DNA from: Trebonia sp963785645
Lineage (GTDB): Bacteria > Actinomycetota > Actinomycetes > Streptosporangiales > Streptosporangiaceae
Assembly (NCBI GenBank): GCA_963785645.1
Contig: CAWAWG010000018.1
Location: 1 to 64,000, forward strand
Reading direction: 5' to 3'
Length of the DNA: 64,000 nucleotides
The notes under the pieces were generated by a model. The model had not been told where the DNA came from. It worked only from the letters and a program-made list of their open reading frames with translations, and did no database searches. The stretch's first letter is position 1. Each line of letters starts with the position of its first letter. Shown one piece after another: positions 18,372-27,185 of the stretch. The translations under genes were made by a program, and so were the position numbers.

Positions 18372-18849
18372 AGCCGCGGGCCTTTCACGCCAGGGACTGC
18401 TCGACACCAACATCCTCGTCCTGCGCCGCTGGATCGACCCCGCCGAACTCCCGGACGAGATGGCGATCAGCGCCGTCACCCTCGCCGAACTGTCCGCCGG
18501 GCCGCACCAGGTTCGCCCTAACACCGAGCAGGACCTGTACGACGAGCACGAGGAACGCGCGCGCCGCACCGAGGCACTGCAACGCGCCGAGAGCGAGTTC
18601 GACCCCATCCCGTTCGACGCCGAGGCCGCCCGCGTCTACGGCCGGGTATCCGCCGCCGTGGTCGCGGCAGGCCGCAAGCCGCGCAGGCGGATCGCCGACC
18701 TGATGATCGCAGCCACCGCCCTCGCCGAAGACCTGCCCCTGTACACCACCAACCCGGGCGACTACGCAGGACTGGATAAGCTCATCAACGTCGTCCCTGT
18801 CACCCGCCCGGACCTGCCCCACGAGAGCAATCCCAATCCGCGACGGTAA
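18361..18849 (+). CDS. PIN-domain toxin (VapC-like ribonuclease)
   Basis: The 162-residue protein carries the PIN active-site acids: GLLDTNILV (first Asp), VTLAELSAG (Glu), RRIADLMIAATAL (Asp) and LYTTNPGDYAGL (Asp/Asn region). It would cleave RNA, in VapC enzymes often tRNA or rRNA, with Mg2+. It is longer than the usual 130 residues because of an acidic helical insert EQDLYDEHEERARRTE. It is encoded with its antitoxin and lies next to att core 3, so the pair may stabilise segment C. Confidence 0.88.
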   Translation: MSGEAAGLSRQGLLDTNILVLRRWIDPAELPDEMAISAVTLAELSAGPHQVRPNTEQDLYDEHEERARRTEALQRAESEFDPIPFDAEAARVYGRVSAAVVAAGRKPRRRIADLMIAATALAEDLPLYTTNPGDYAGLDKLINVVPVTRPDLPHESNPNPRR

Positions 18850-19187
18850 TTGGGCCGAGACGCTGGCGCCGGACGCAAAATCCCGAAGCCAGGCCGACGC
18901 AGACATACGCCGACAGGTCAGGCGGCGCACCCGATCGATTCACGCCAGGGCGCGTCCGCGCCGAGTTGCCGAATAACCCTTATGTACTTCTATCAAGGCA
19001 CCGACGCTACGCGCCACCGCGCCCGCGCCGGGCATACCTACTCGCACATTGATCAACTGACTTGGCACTCTGCGCGCATGCTTGGCACCTATGGCTTGAC
19101 TCAGCGAGGTCCCTGGTAGGCATCTATCCGGCATCGGCATGCTACAGCGTACGCGCATCCGCACATCCTGCCACGTATCCTCCAAGC

Positions 19188-19934
19188 ATGACCGTTCAAG
19201 GCGGAAACCCCAACGGAGCTCAGAAATCCCCCGATCCTCTCGCGCTAGCGAAACGAGTCGCATGGAAGTTCTGGCCCTATGCGGCAGCCCTAGTGGCAGT
19301 CCTTGTGATGCTCGGGATCCTGTTCCGTCGCTCTGTGAGTTGGGGCGACGTGGCTACGTGGGTGCTGGCCGTGACCACGCTTCTGGCGTTCCTCGCTGCC
19401 GCTTTTGCAGGAATCGTTGCATACGATCTACTCAAAGTCGAGAACGCACGAGACGAAGCGGCAGCTCAAGAAAGGCTTCTTGCAGCGGCCGATCGTCAGC
19501 GGGTCCAAGAAGAGAGAATGGCTTGGAAAGAAAACGAACGACGCGCTCAAGCCAACAGGATTACTGCATGGTTCGGCAAGTTCGAGGAACATAGAATTGA
19601 TAAAGACATAGCAGAATCAGTTGACATCTGGGGAGCTTACATCCAAAACTCCTCGGATCTGCCGATCCTTGATGTCCGGATATTCTTTTACTGGGTAAAC
19701 GATCCACGTGATGGTAGCGAATGGACAACAGAGCTTCGCTACGCTTCAGTTGAGAAATTCCGAGTTATACCACCCGGAAAAACTAGAAATCTCGAGCTTC
19801 CTCAGCGAGTTCGAACTATGGCTCAAAAATGTAATGACGATGTCTATCTAGTGGCGGTCGAGTTCACCGATGCAAGCGGTGCCCATTGGAAGAGAAACGA
19901 GTACGGCTCTCTCCAAGACCAAGACAAGTGGTAA
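19188..19934 (+). CDS. Hypothetical protein with two membrane helices
   Basis: The 248-residue protein has two membrane segments (about residues 27-47, WPYAAALVAVLVMLGILF, and 55-80, VATWVLAVTTLLAFLAAAFAG). A coiled-coil stretch rich in Glu/Arg follows, then a soluble domain with Trp/Tyr-rich beta strands (VDIWGAYIQNSSDLPILDVR, PPGKTRNLELP). Proteins of this layout are frequent, uncharacterised actinomycete membrane proteins. ATG 19188 is chosen because upstream codons look non-coding; no strong ribosome binding site is seen. It sits between the PIN toxin and the RelA-like gene and is lower in GC than both, suggesting recent transfer. The gap 18850-19187 before it shows no gene. Confidence 0.6.
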   Translation: MTVQGGNPNGAQKSPDPLALAKRVAWKFWPYAAALVAVLVMLGILFRRSVSWGDVATWVLAVTTLLAFLAAAFAGIVAYDLLKVENARDEAAAQERLLAAADRQRVQEERMAWKENERRAQANRITAWFGKFEEHRIDKDIAESVDIWGAYIQNSSDLPILDVRIFFYWVNDPRDGSEWTTELRYASVEKFRVIPPGKTRNLELPQRVRTMAQKCNDDVYLVAVEFTDASGAHWKRNEYGSLQDQDKW

Positions 19935-20113
19935 CATCAAAGCGTCATATTTTCATGCACTCACAGCGAACTAGCACGTGTCGCATGGGTACACCTCAGG
20001 CCTTGCGGCACGAAAAGCCGATGTTTTGCGGCAAGAGGACATTAACTAAAATTATCTGGCCTGTGCTAGCAGTGCGGCATAGTAGAAGACTTGAGCCCCC
20101 TCAAGGAAAATTT

Positions 20114-21190
20114 TTACCCCGCGCCGTGCGACGTATTTTGCCATGCCATTCGATACCGCCAACCGGAATCGACATAGCCAAGGTCGTCCTCTGAAATCTC
20201 TCCGCCAACAAGCCTTTTAGCGTCACGCAGTAGCACAATGTAAAAGAGCGAAATGCCTCGTGGGATGGTTTGGGCATCACTTGAGCGCTCATCGGAATAG
20301 GCAGCCAACAGCCATTGCTTGCCAAACTCCCTGATTACATCCTCCTCTGATGTGATAAATTTTCTGATATCGCTAATAGTCTCAAACCCAACACGCGCTA
20401 GTTCAGGAATTTGCCTCTCAATGAAGGAGTTGGTCAACGAATCTGGCAACGTGCGTCCCATCACTTCAGCAAGATACTCATCCAATTGGCCGACGAGAGG
20501 TTCAGAATTAGTGAACGAGCGGAGGCTATCTCTGTCGATCTTAATACGAAGATAACCACGGCCAACGGCTGCGGTTGCGGTACGCTCATGAGCCCTGAGT
20601 TCCTCGTGCATGGACTGGAACTCGTCATCAGCAAGCTCCATCAGGCCAGCCATCCTCGCGTAACGGCGCCTGCTTGCTTTCGGAACTCCCTCCCTGAACT
20701 CATATCCCAATTTATGATCCATTTTATCCCAAAAGTCTTGCAACATTGACCGGACCTGGATTTCGAATCTGATATTCTTGTAATCCAGATATTCGGGTAG
20801 ACCTGCCCGAGCACTACTAAGCTGACATACATAGTGAAGCGAAGAGTAGCCAAACCGTACCTGCTCGGGAATCGAGTTCCTGTCGAGCGAATCTTCTGAG
20901 TCAATGAGAAATTCGCGTTCGATAACTTTTCCCGCCGCATCTGCTTCCTTGCGGAAATTGGTAACTATGCGAATTCCCAGAATATCCGACAGACTAGATA
21001 TCGACGCAACCCAATTAGTACGCGCTAGCTTACTAAAGGTACCTTCCTTGGACTTAACCCTCCAAGATATCGTGCAATCATGGAGTCCCTCCAATTCCAG
21101 CAGGCTTTTTATCAGTGCATTTAGAACTTCGCCGAAGGAACTTAGATTGGATTGCGCTAGCGCATACTCCTCATCAAAGTTATCTCTCAT
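20114..21190 (-). CDS. Stand-alone RelA/SpoT-domain alarmone synthetase
   Basis: The 358-residue protein has the nucleotidyltransferase core of (p)ppGpp synthetases. An RVKSKEGTFSKL segment binds ATP, LSDILGIRIVTNF has the catalytic Asp, RFGYSSLHYVCQL is the acceptor-binding strand, and RFEIQVRSMLQDFWDKMDHKLGYE has the ExQxR motif. No HD hydrolase, TGS or ACT domain is present. The C-terminal ~150 residues are helical and unfamiliar. Small alarmone synthetases either make (p)ppGpp/(pp)pApp or, as toxins, pyrophosphorylate tRNA. Location in an island segment with a toxin-antitoxin pair points to a defence or toxin role. No small antitoxin gene is obvious beside it. GC is unusually low here, a sign of transfer. 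ATG 21190 is preferred over 21211. Confidence 0.82.
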   Translation of the reverse strand: MRDNFDEEYALAQSNLSSFGEVLNALIKSLLELEGLHDCTISWRVKSKEGTFSKLARTNWVASISSLSDILGIRIVTNFRKEADAAGKVIEREFLIDSEDSLDRNSIPEQVRFGYSSLHYVCQLSSARAGLPEYLDYKNIRFEIQVRSMLQDFWDKMDHKLGYEFREGVPKASRRRYARMAGLMELADDEFQSMHEELRAHERTATAAVGRGYLRIKIDRDSLRSFTNSEPLVGQLDEYLAEVMGRTLPDSLTNSFIERQIPELARVGFETISDIRKFITSEEDVIREFGKQWLLAAYSDERSSDAQTIPRGISLFYIVLLRDAKRLVGGEISEDDLGYVDSGWRYRMAWQNTSHGAG

Positions 21191-21276
21191 CACGCAGTGA
21201 CTCGCCCTCAACTCCCGATGCTCAACTTAGCCGAGCTTAATCGTACTCCATCCGTTCACCAACGCAGCCGGTCGTA

Positions 21277-21298
21277 TCGTACCATTGGCGTGCCATTA
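21277..21298 (+). repeat. 11-bp tandem arm-type repeat
   Basis: CGTACCATTGG is followed by CGTGCCATTAA. It matches the copies at 26129 and 5331 and is followed by CCACGGTGCCTCACGG, a degraded form of the block seen before att cores. It sits directly upstream of a coiled-coil gene remnant and may mark an old element junction. Confidence 0.5.
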
Positions 21299-21328
21299 AC
21301 CCCGGTGATCCACGGTGCCTCACGGTCA

Positions 21329-21526
21329 CTCCGCATCCGCGCCGAACGAGCGGAAACCGATCTTGACGCCGCCCGCACCGAGAACCAGCGACTTGCCGAA
21401 GAACTCGCCCGTACAGCCAACGCCGAGGCCGACCCGGAACCGGCCGACGCCACGTCACCACGGCCCCGTACTTCGAGCCGCGCCAAGAAGACATCGAACA
21501 CGCGGGCGCCGCGTTCGGAGGCGTAA
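21329..21526 (+). pseudogene. 3' remnant of the coiled-coil zinc protein
   Basis: The frame reads LRIRAERAETDLDAARTENQ and ends RTSSRAKKTSNTRAPRSEA, nearly the same as the last 65 residues of the protein encoded at 15528-16577. The first 280 residues are missing. The downstream 150 bp, up to att core 4, also match the sequence between the intact gene and att core 2. This shows that the right end of the same element type recombined here. Confidence 0.85.
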
Positions 21527-21551
21527 ACAGGCAGCCCAGGACACCCCGGCG

Positions 21552-21573
21552 CGTGCCACACACGTGCCACAAG
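21552..21573 (+). repeat. 11-bp tandem arm-type repeat before att core 4
   Basis: CGTGCCACACA is followed by CGTGCCACAAG, 102 bp before core 4. It is nearly the same as the copy at 16602. Confidence 0.55.
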
Positions 21574-21674
21574 CCAGGGTGCCCGAGGGGCAGCCACGGT
21601 CACTCACGGACAAGTCGGGGCCGATGACCAGGACCGGCGTTCGTGCAGGTCAGCCGCCAGGCCGAGCGCCCGAA

Positions 21675-21715
21675 CTTCCAAGCTGGTCATGCGGGTTCGA
21701 TTCCCGTCATCCGCT
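21675..21715 (+). repeat. att core copy 4
   Basis: It is identical over 41 nt to the tRNA-Gly 3' end. It closes segment C and opens the 11.6-kb segment D. Confidence 0.9.
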
Positions 21716-21821
21716 CTCGTGTTCGGTGCGCTTCGCGCACCTTCCCTGACCTGGCTATCTCCCCGGATGACCGTCCCCCGTACCCCAGATGTCGGCTGCG
21801 TCGACAACCTAGAGGGACCGG

Positions 21822-21843
21822 CGTGCCCGTTACGTGCCCGATG
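21822..21843 (+). repeat. 11-bp tandem arm-type repeat after att core 4
   Basis: CGTGCCCGTTA is followed by CGTGCCCGATG, 107 bp past core 4. It matches the copies at 17696 and 36738, so parts of two element families are mixed around core 4. Confidence 0.5.
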
Positions 21844-21996
21844 GCTTGGGGTCGGCGAAGCGCTCCAGGTGATCCGTACTTTGCACCAACCGAGATGCCA
21901 TGGTTACAGCATGTGCCTTAAGCTAGACACAGCGCGCTCATCAAGTCGTGCTGCCTATGAATAGACCTTGGCTCAGCGGAGGGTGCAGGCGACGAG

Positions 21997-23391
21997 ATGC
22001 CCGGTCGTGCCCACGACCTAATAGTGATCCCGGAATCGTTCTGGCAGCGGCCCGAGGTCAATGCAGCCTTGCGCAGTCGCGATATCGGCCGACTCTTCGC
22101 ACTGGTCCAGCAGCACACCGGCGCGAGTCAGACCCAGATTGGCATCGCGATTGGATGGTCACAGGGCAAGGTCAGCGATCTTGAACGCGGCGTTTCAGAA
22201 GTCAGGCACCTCACGGTATTCGAGCAAATCGCGGACGGACTGAACCTGCCCGACTCGGCACGGACCGCCCTTGGCCTAGCACCGCGCGAATCGACGCATC
22301 AGCCGCCAGACCGAAAGACAAGCCATGGAATGCAGCAAGTCGGGCGGGATAAGCCTGAGCCCGCTAAAAATAACGATCGGCCCGAGACTCCGTCATTTCG
22401 CATTGACCAGGAAGCCAATGCTGACTTTATCGACGTCTTGCGGCGCATCCAGAAAGTTCGCAAGAGCACCGTTGATCCGGACATAATACGCCACTTGCGA
22501 GATAGTATTCGGCATACCGTAACACAATATGAAAATCTTGATCATTCGATCCTTGCCCCGGCTCTCCGTAAACAGCGCACTTGGACGGAGGCGCTTATAG
22601 ATGAATGCGCCCATCCGGCACAGCGCAAACAGCTATTTGAAATCGCAGGGACGACTTCAGGTGTGCTGGGATACGTCGCCGTTGGAAGTGGTGATTTTCC
22701 ACTTGCCCGAGCTTACTGCCTTGAGGCATTTCATCTAGGCGATTTCGCAGGCGATGCAAATCTTCAAGCTTGGGCACGCGGCTTGCAAAGCTTCTGCGAG
22801 TACTATGCAGGCCACTACGACGAGGCTCTTATCCTCGCAGATGATGGTCTCAATTATGCGCGGTCAGGGCCACAGAGCGTGCGCCTGAAAATAAACGGGA
22901 CAGCTAGGGCGATGGGAAAGCTCCGAAATGTTAAAGGCGTTGACCGCGCCGTTGACGAAGCCTATGAGCTTATGTCACAAAATGATGCACCAGAAGGAAT
23001 TCCTTCGAGTATAGCGCTTGGATGCTATAGCGCCGCCCAAACAGCCAGTAACGCGGCGACTGCGTACGTATCGCTTGAAATACCCGAAATGGTTCAGCGC
23101 TATGTCGATCTGGCTTTGCCTGAAATCAGCAAGTCAGGATCCCCATGGAGTCGTTCTCTCGTGCTGATCGACCTTGCCGTCTCCCGGATTCGCGCTAAAG
23201 AATCGGACTTGGAGCAGGCGAGCACGCTTGTTCATGATGCGCTTTCTATTTCAGCAGGTCGGCCGATCATCTCGGTTCAGCAGCGGGCTTTGGAATTTGT
23301 TCGCGAGATTACCGGCCGCTGGGGCAACGTTGCGCAGGCGCACATGATTCTTGATGCGATACCCGTTTCAAGCGCACACCCCGTGAGGTAG
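21997..23391 (+). CDS. Regulator with HTH and C-terminal TPR domain
   Basis: The 464-residue protein opens MPGRAHDLIVIPESFWQRPEV. It has one HTH unit at about residues 28-80 (ASQTQIGIAIGWSQGKVSDL, VFEQIADGLNLPD, ending ALGLAP), homologous to each of the three units in the protein at 7188. From about residue 165 it is TPR-like (LARAYCLEAFHLGDF, ARSGPQSVRLKINGTARAMG). It would bind DNA and sense a partner or ligand. Three bases after its stop begins a 2H phosphoesterase gene, so the two form an operon. A scrap of a third homologue, with the same opening LIVIPNSFWQR, lies at 25306. Confidence 0.8.
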   Translation: MPGRAHDLIVIPESFWQRPEVNAALRSRDIGRLFALVQQHTGASQTQIGIAIGWSQGKVSDLERGVSEVRHLTVFEQIADGLNLPDSARTALGLAPRESTHQPPDRKTSHGMQQVGRDKPEPAKNNDRPETPSFRIDQEANADFIDVLRRIQKVRKSTVDPDIIRHLRDSIRHTVTQYENLDHSILAPALRKQRTWTEALIDECAHPAQRKQLFEIAGTTSGVLGYVAVGSGDFPLARAYCLEAFHLGDFAGDANLQAWARGLQSFCEYYAGHYDEALILADDGLNYARSGPQSVRLKINGTARAMGKLRNVKGVDRAVDEAYELMSQNDAPEGIPSSIALGCYSAAQTASNAATAYVSLEIPEMVQRYVDLALPEISKSGSPWSRSLVLIDLAVSRIRAKESDLEQASTLVHDALSISAGRPIISVQQRALEFVREITGRWGNVAQAHMILDAIPVSSAHPVR

Positions 23392-23394
23392 CTA

Positions 23395-24054
23395 GTGGGA
23401 ACAGGAGCTGGAGAATCCGCCAATCCGGAGGAGTCAGAGGACTTCCGGAACATTCAATGGCTCCATAATCACTGGTCGCGTCCGATCGGTCCGCCATCCT
23501 ATTACTGGTACCTGACATTCGAGAATAATGCAGAATTGCATTCGCTCGCCAGGCAATGCCAACAGGTAATTTCTTTCCCATATTACGATCTAACACCCCC
23601 ACGTGATCTGCATCTCACACTCGACCGGATCACATTTGATGAAGATATCACGCCTGATCAGCTAGCCGCTATTGAAGCCGCCGCAACGCGCGCCTGTACA
23701 GAGATTCAGCCATTTGATATTACTATCGGCCATTTGGGAGGAACTCCAGGCGCAATTGGCTTCACCGCATATCCGGCCAAGCCAATACGGGAACTACTCG
23801 ACACGCTCCGGCTAGCTGTACTGTCAGTCTATCCGAATACGCCCCCCAGAGGTTCCGACTTTCATCCACACGTCGCGATAGCTTACGCAAATTCTGACCA
23901 CGTTTCCGCAGCAGAAGCCATAGCGGCAGTTGAAAAGATAAAGCCCACCGCACGTGTCAATGTAACCATTAAAGAAGGAACGCTGGTACTACTTGAGCGA
24001 CGGGCCCGCTCGTATATCTGGCGAGCGATTTCGCGAATACCGCTCCTTGGTTAA
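23395..24054 (+). CDS. 2H phosphoesterase (2'-5' RNA ligase-like)
   Basis: The 219-residue protein starts with GTG 23395 and contains the two signature motifs of the 2H superfamily, HLTLDRITF (about residue 78) and HPHVAIAYAN (about residue 160). The paired His-x-Thr/Val residues form the active site. Members ligate or hydrolyse 2'-5' RNA bonds or open cyclic phosphates and ADP-ribose 1'',2''-cyclic phosphate. It is the effector partner of the HTH-TPR regulator 3 bp upstream. A role in breaking cyclic-nucleotide or RNA signals is possible, but the substrate is not shown by sequence. The spacing between motifs is normal. Confidence 0.85.
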   Translation: MGTGAGESANPEESEDFRNIQWLHNHWSRPIGPPSYYWYLTFENNAELHSLARQCQQVISFPYYDLTPPRDLHLTLDRITFDEDITPDQLAAIEAAATRACTEIQPFDITIGHLGGTPGAIGFTAYPAKPIRELLDTLRLAVLSVYPNTPPRGSDFHPHVAIAYANSDHVSAAEAIAAVEKIKPTARVNVTIKEGTLVLLERRARSYIWRAISRIPLLG

Positions 24055-24083
24055 CACAGGTCAGTTCCAGCCGTAAGACTTCT

Positions 24084-24245
24084 TCAGTCAATCGTTAGCG
24101 CGCAACGCCGACATGAGGTGCGTGAGAGCGGCCTGCGACCGATCTCCACTAGGCGTCGGCGTATGGCATCACCGACCGCAGGCCAGTCTTCAGTGCCGTT
24201 CGGGCGCTCGCGAGCTATTTCGGTATCGGCATCAGGCGAGCGGAG
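24084..24245 (-). pseudogene. Remnant of an XRE HTH gene
   Basis: The minus frame reads DWPAVGDAIRRRLVEIGR, a common opening of actinomycete XRE HTH proteins. It then loses the HTH pattern and stops at 24084. No start codon with a ribosome binding site is visible. It is probably the broken start of a regulator. Confidence 0.3.
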
Positions 24246-24486
24246 TGTTTTTACGGCCGAGTTCGTCGCTCCACGAGAGAGCGTCGGCGGCGGGCGCGGG
24301 AAGCAGCAGTTCGAACTCCAGACGGTCCTTGAAGATCCCGAGTTCGACTTCAAGCGGGTCAGAAAAAAAAGACAGGTCGGGGGCGGCTTCCAGGATTACC
24401 TGAGCAGCCAGCCGGAGTTTCTCCAGGTACGTCCGCTCGAACTCGTGAATTACCCGTGTGGATGTCACTTTTTCACCCATGTTCAT
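24232..24486 (-). CDS. Small protein of unknown function, cluster 1 gene C
   Basis: The 84-residue protein includes YLEKLRLAAQVILEAAPDLS and DPLEVELGIFKDRLEFELLLP. It is clearly homologous to the product of 29286-29567, which shares LRLAAQVILEAAPDL and DPLEVEL-IFK-R-EF-LLLP. The fold is probably helical. It is the last gene of a three-gene minus-strand operon (24999 to 24232), 17 bp after gene B. The conservation of this gene with its neighbour in two clusters argues that both are real and function together. No known motif is seen. Confidence 0.68.
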   Translation of the reverse strand: MNMGEKVTSTRVIHEFERTYLEKLRLAAQVILEAAPDLSFFSDPLEVELGIFKDRLEFELLLPAPAADALSWSDELGRKNTPLA

Positions 24487-24503
24487 TGCTCCTATTCGTG
24501 TCG

Positions 24504-24695
24504 TTAACGGTCATGCTGGAGCTCGCCGTGTATCCGTCGTCTGTACTCGCTGACGGCGGCGTCATAGCGGCGCTTGATCTCGGGATGCTTCGGGCTGCTC
24601 CTGGGGGTCAGGGCAAGCTGGTTTCTGACGGCCGCCCAGTAGGTAAGGAACGCCGGGTCGTCTAGTTCTCGGAGGTTGGGAAGCTGGGTGGGCAC
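24504..24695 (-). CDS. Small protein of unknown function, cluster 1 gene B
   Basis: The 63-residue product from GTG 24695 reads QLPNLRELDDPAFLTYWAAV, then KHPEIKRRYDAAVSEYRRRI. The protein at 29530-29799 has the matching LRELGDPEFMAQWAALR and KLKRRYDDAAVEYRRRM. The start is placed 8 bp after the upstream gene's stop; an open frame to 24908 overlaps that gene and lacks similarity. It is small, basic and helical, perhaps a partner of gene C. Confidence 0.62.
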   Translation of the reverse strand: MPTQLPNLRELDDPAFLTYWAAVRNQLALTPRSSPKHPEIKRRYDAAVSEYRRRIHGELQHDR

Positions 24696-24702
24696 GGCTG
24701 GG

Positions 24703-24999
24703 TCAGTTCGTCGGTTGCGGGACCAGCACGTATGCGATCTTGAAGGCAGCCGTTGCAACGTCTGTGGTGCGGGCGATGCGGTCGCCCCAGGACCACCAGA
24801 ACCACCACATGCCGTCATCTGCTGGCGCGACAGCAACGGTCTGCCGCGAACCCGGGACCGCCGGATTGACAACGCTGAGGTTCGGCGCCTCGCATTCGCC
24901 GGTAACACGGGTCAGAAAGTTCCGTTCGGCCAGTTCTCTTGCCAGCGTTTCCAACTGGGTGACGGCTTCACGCGGAGCATCGGCGTTGACCAGACTCAT
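24703..24999 (-). CDS. Small protein of unknown function, cluster 1 gene A
   Basis: The 98-residue product starts at ATG 24999 with GAGGG about 9 bp upstream. It contains LETLARELAERNFLTRVTGE and ends DGMWWFWWSWGDRIARTTDV...AYVLVP. The Trp-rich strand followed by GDRI is a recurrent feature of small actinomycete proteins found near HTH-TPR genes, but no function is known to me. It leads the operon A-B-C. The corresponding position in cluster 2 (28969) holds an unrelated protein. Confidence 0.6.
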   Translation of the reverse strand: MSLVNADAPREAVTQLETLARELAERNFLTRVTGECEAPNLSVVNPAVPGSRQTVAVAPADDGMWWFWWSWGDRIARTTDVATAAFKIAYVLVPQPTN

Positions 25000-25305
25000 G
25001 GCTAGGCCCTCACCACCCGGCCGGTACCCCCGCAGTCGGGACGCGCGCCGAAAGGCAACCTCCCTGCCCCGACCGATCGTCCCGACTACTAGCATCCGCC
25101 GCGAACGGCGGACCTTCCAGCCGTACCGGCGGAACGACGGGGAGTCAGACGTGTGTGTTTCATGTCTACTGCGCATGCCAATCAGCGTTGTGCAGTCACG
25201 GAGTACAGCCCATACCTCGTCGGTATCCCGCTTCGGGATATATGCGCGCAATCGGTCAGGCCGCGTTAACGCACTGAAGACGCATCCCCAGTGATAAGCA
25301 GTGAC

Positions 25306-25488
25306 ATGCCCGCTCGTACCAACGACTTGATCGTGATCCCGAATTCGTTCTGGCAGCGGACCGACACCGCGCGGCGCACGGTCGTCACCGAGCCGAGAGT
25401 GCCCATGTTCGTCGACATCGCCCGCGCTTTCCTGCAGCGGGACACGTCAGTGCAGCCACCAGTGAGGCCCTACACGTCCGACGATTAA
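25306..25488 (+). pseudogene. N-terminal scrap of a HTH-TPR regulator
   Basis: MPARTNDLIVIPNSFWQRTD matches the first 20 residues of the regulator at 21997, after which the sequence diverges and stops before any HTH. It immediately precedes the truncated HAD gene, mirroring the regulator/HAD pairing at 12.4-13.2 kb. Confidence 0.65.
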
Positions 25489-25513
25489 GGGAACGCGGAA
25501 CGGAGCAGAAGGC

Positions 25514-25982
25514 ATGACACCACCCCTCCTTGTTCTGTGGGACATCGACCACACCCTGATCGAGACCCGCGGCGTCGGCACCCAGGTCTACGCCGAGGCC
25601 TTCGTCAAGGTCACCGGCCGCCCCCTGGAGAAGATGCCCGAGCTAGCCGGACGCACCGAACCCGTAATCTTCCGCGAAGCCTTGAAGGTCAATGGCATCA
25701 ACGCGAACGAAGCCCTCTACCCCCAGTTCGCCTCCGAGCAAGCGCGAGCCTACGCCGCCCACCTGGACGAGCTGCGCACCCTCGGCCGAGCCCTCCCCGG
25801 CGCAGCCGAGGCACTACAGGCCCTATCGGAACGCAACGACGTGCTCCAGTCCGTCCTGACAGGCAACACGCGCCCCTCATCTGAAATCAAGCTGCGCGCC
25901 TTCGACCTAGACCGCTATCTCGACTTCGACATCGGCGCCTACGGCACCGACAACGACACTCGCGCCAACCTCGTCGACATCC
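25514..25982 (+). pseudogene. Truncated duplicate of the HAD phosphatase
   Basis: The first 156 residues are about 90 percent the same as the HAD protein at 12525, including the nucleophile motif LLVLWDIDHTLIETRG and the leader GGAACGGAGCAGAAGGC before the ATG. Identity stops after TRANLVDI at 25981. The last motif (GDTPND) is lost and replaced by unrelated residues running to 26188. The breakpoint lies about 150 bp before an arm-type repeat at 26129, so element recombination probably removed the 3' end. Confidence 0.85.
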
Positions 25983-26128
25983 CGATCCGCCAGCAGTCGC
26001 GGGTACTCGTCTTCCATAACCGCGATTCAATCAGTCGGAGGCAACGCCGGCCTGCGAACGGCGACCGGAGACGAGCCTCGCCGTACTGGACCGGAGGCAT
26101 GGAGTCAGCACAGATCAGACATCCGCAC

Positions 26129-26150
26129 CGTGCCATTAGCGTGCCATTAA
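26129..26150 (+). repeat. 11-bp tandem arm-type repeat
   Basis: CGTGCCATTAG is followed by CGTGCCATTAA and then CCCCGGTGATC, as at 21277-21309. No att core follows, so this is probably an internal or orphan junction. Confidence 0.5.
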
Positions 26151-26364
26151 CCCCGGTGATCACCAGGACGACAAGAGGTCTTGGCTGACGGATCGGCTAG
26201 GTTAGGGAACGTTGGCCCTAGTGGCCTGGTCCAAGCGGAAAACGTTCGCGATGCGGAGATCCTGGCGGCTACTCTGGGTTCTGCCCTGCGCACAACAGGG
26301 GAAATCACCCGCGCCGACGCAATCCGCCCCTCGCCCTCGTCGACGCCCTCACCGGGAGAGCGAC

Positions 26365-26730
26365 ATGACGGATATCGAGGTGCTCAAGGATGCACTGCGA
26401 CGCGACCTCACTGCCGCGATGAAGAAGCGGGACCGCGGGACCGCCGCCGTGCTCCGGACGGCCCTAGCCGCCCTCGACAACGTGGAGGCAGTGACGGTGC
26501 CAGCGAACGGCCAGGTGGCAGCCGGGGCATATGTCGCAGGGGCCAGCAGCGGGGTCGGCTCCACCGAGGCCAAGCGGCGGATCGTCACCGGAGGCCAGGC
26601 ACGAGAGATCCTGCGCAGCCTGATCGCCGAGCAGGCGGGCGAGGCGGACCGCTACGACACGCTAGGCCAGGCGACCGCCGCACAGCGACTGCGGACCCAG
26701 GCGAGCGTGCTCGGGCAGTACCTCAGCTAG
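26365..26730 (+). CDS. GatB/YqeY-domain protein
   Basis: The 121-residue protein MTDIEVLKDALRRDLTAAMKKRDRGTAAVLRTALAALDN matches the start of YqeY-like proteins. It also has a helical C-terminal half (AREILRSLIAEQAGEADRYD...), although the central part is Gly/Ala-rich and shorter than the usual 145-150 residues. YqeY relates to the tRNA-binding tail of GatB amidotransferases; its role is unclear. The start has GGGAGAG 6 bp upstream. It lies alone between the HAD remnant and the broken methyltransferase. Confidence 0.72.
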   Translation: MTDIEVLKDALRRDLTAAMKKRDRGTAAVLRTALAALDNVEAVTVPANGQVAAGAYVAGASSGVGSTEAKRRIVTGGQAREILRSLIAEQAGEADRYDTLGQATAAQRLRTQASVLGQYLS

Positions 26731-27185
26731 GGCTGCAGCTGCGTCTGGTGACAGGGAAACGACACCTGCTTAGCGGCGCGCGAAGATGATGGCACCTGGG
26801 ACGCTCTCGTCAGGGTCGATAAGCATCTGCGCCTCGATGGTGAACCCGCCATCGCGCAGCCAGGCTGCCACCTTGTCGGGCTGGCGGCGGTAAACCCAGA
26901 CCTTCATCGGGTGACCGCCGTAGCCCTGGGTCTTCAGCCGTTCCCCGTCACCGACATGGAACCCGACCAGCAGTGGCCCGCCGGGGCGCAGCACCCTCCG
27001 GAAGTGGCTGAAGACCAAGGGAACCGCCTCGTCAGGGACGTGGATCAGCGACCAGAAGGCCAGCAACCCGGCGACGGAGGCGTCCGCGAGGCGCAAGTCA
27101 GTCATCGAGCCCACCTCGAACCGCAGGCCAGGGTAGATCACCCCGGGAACCTTGGAGGCTCTGATTCCTGGAAGGATGCAGGGCC

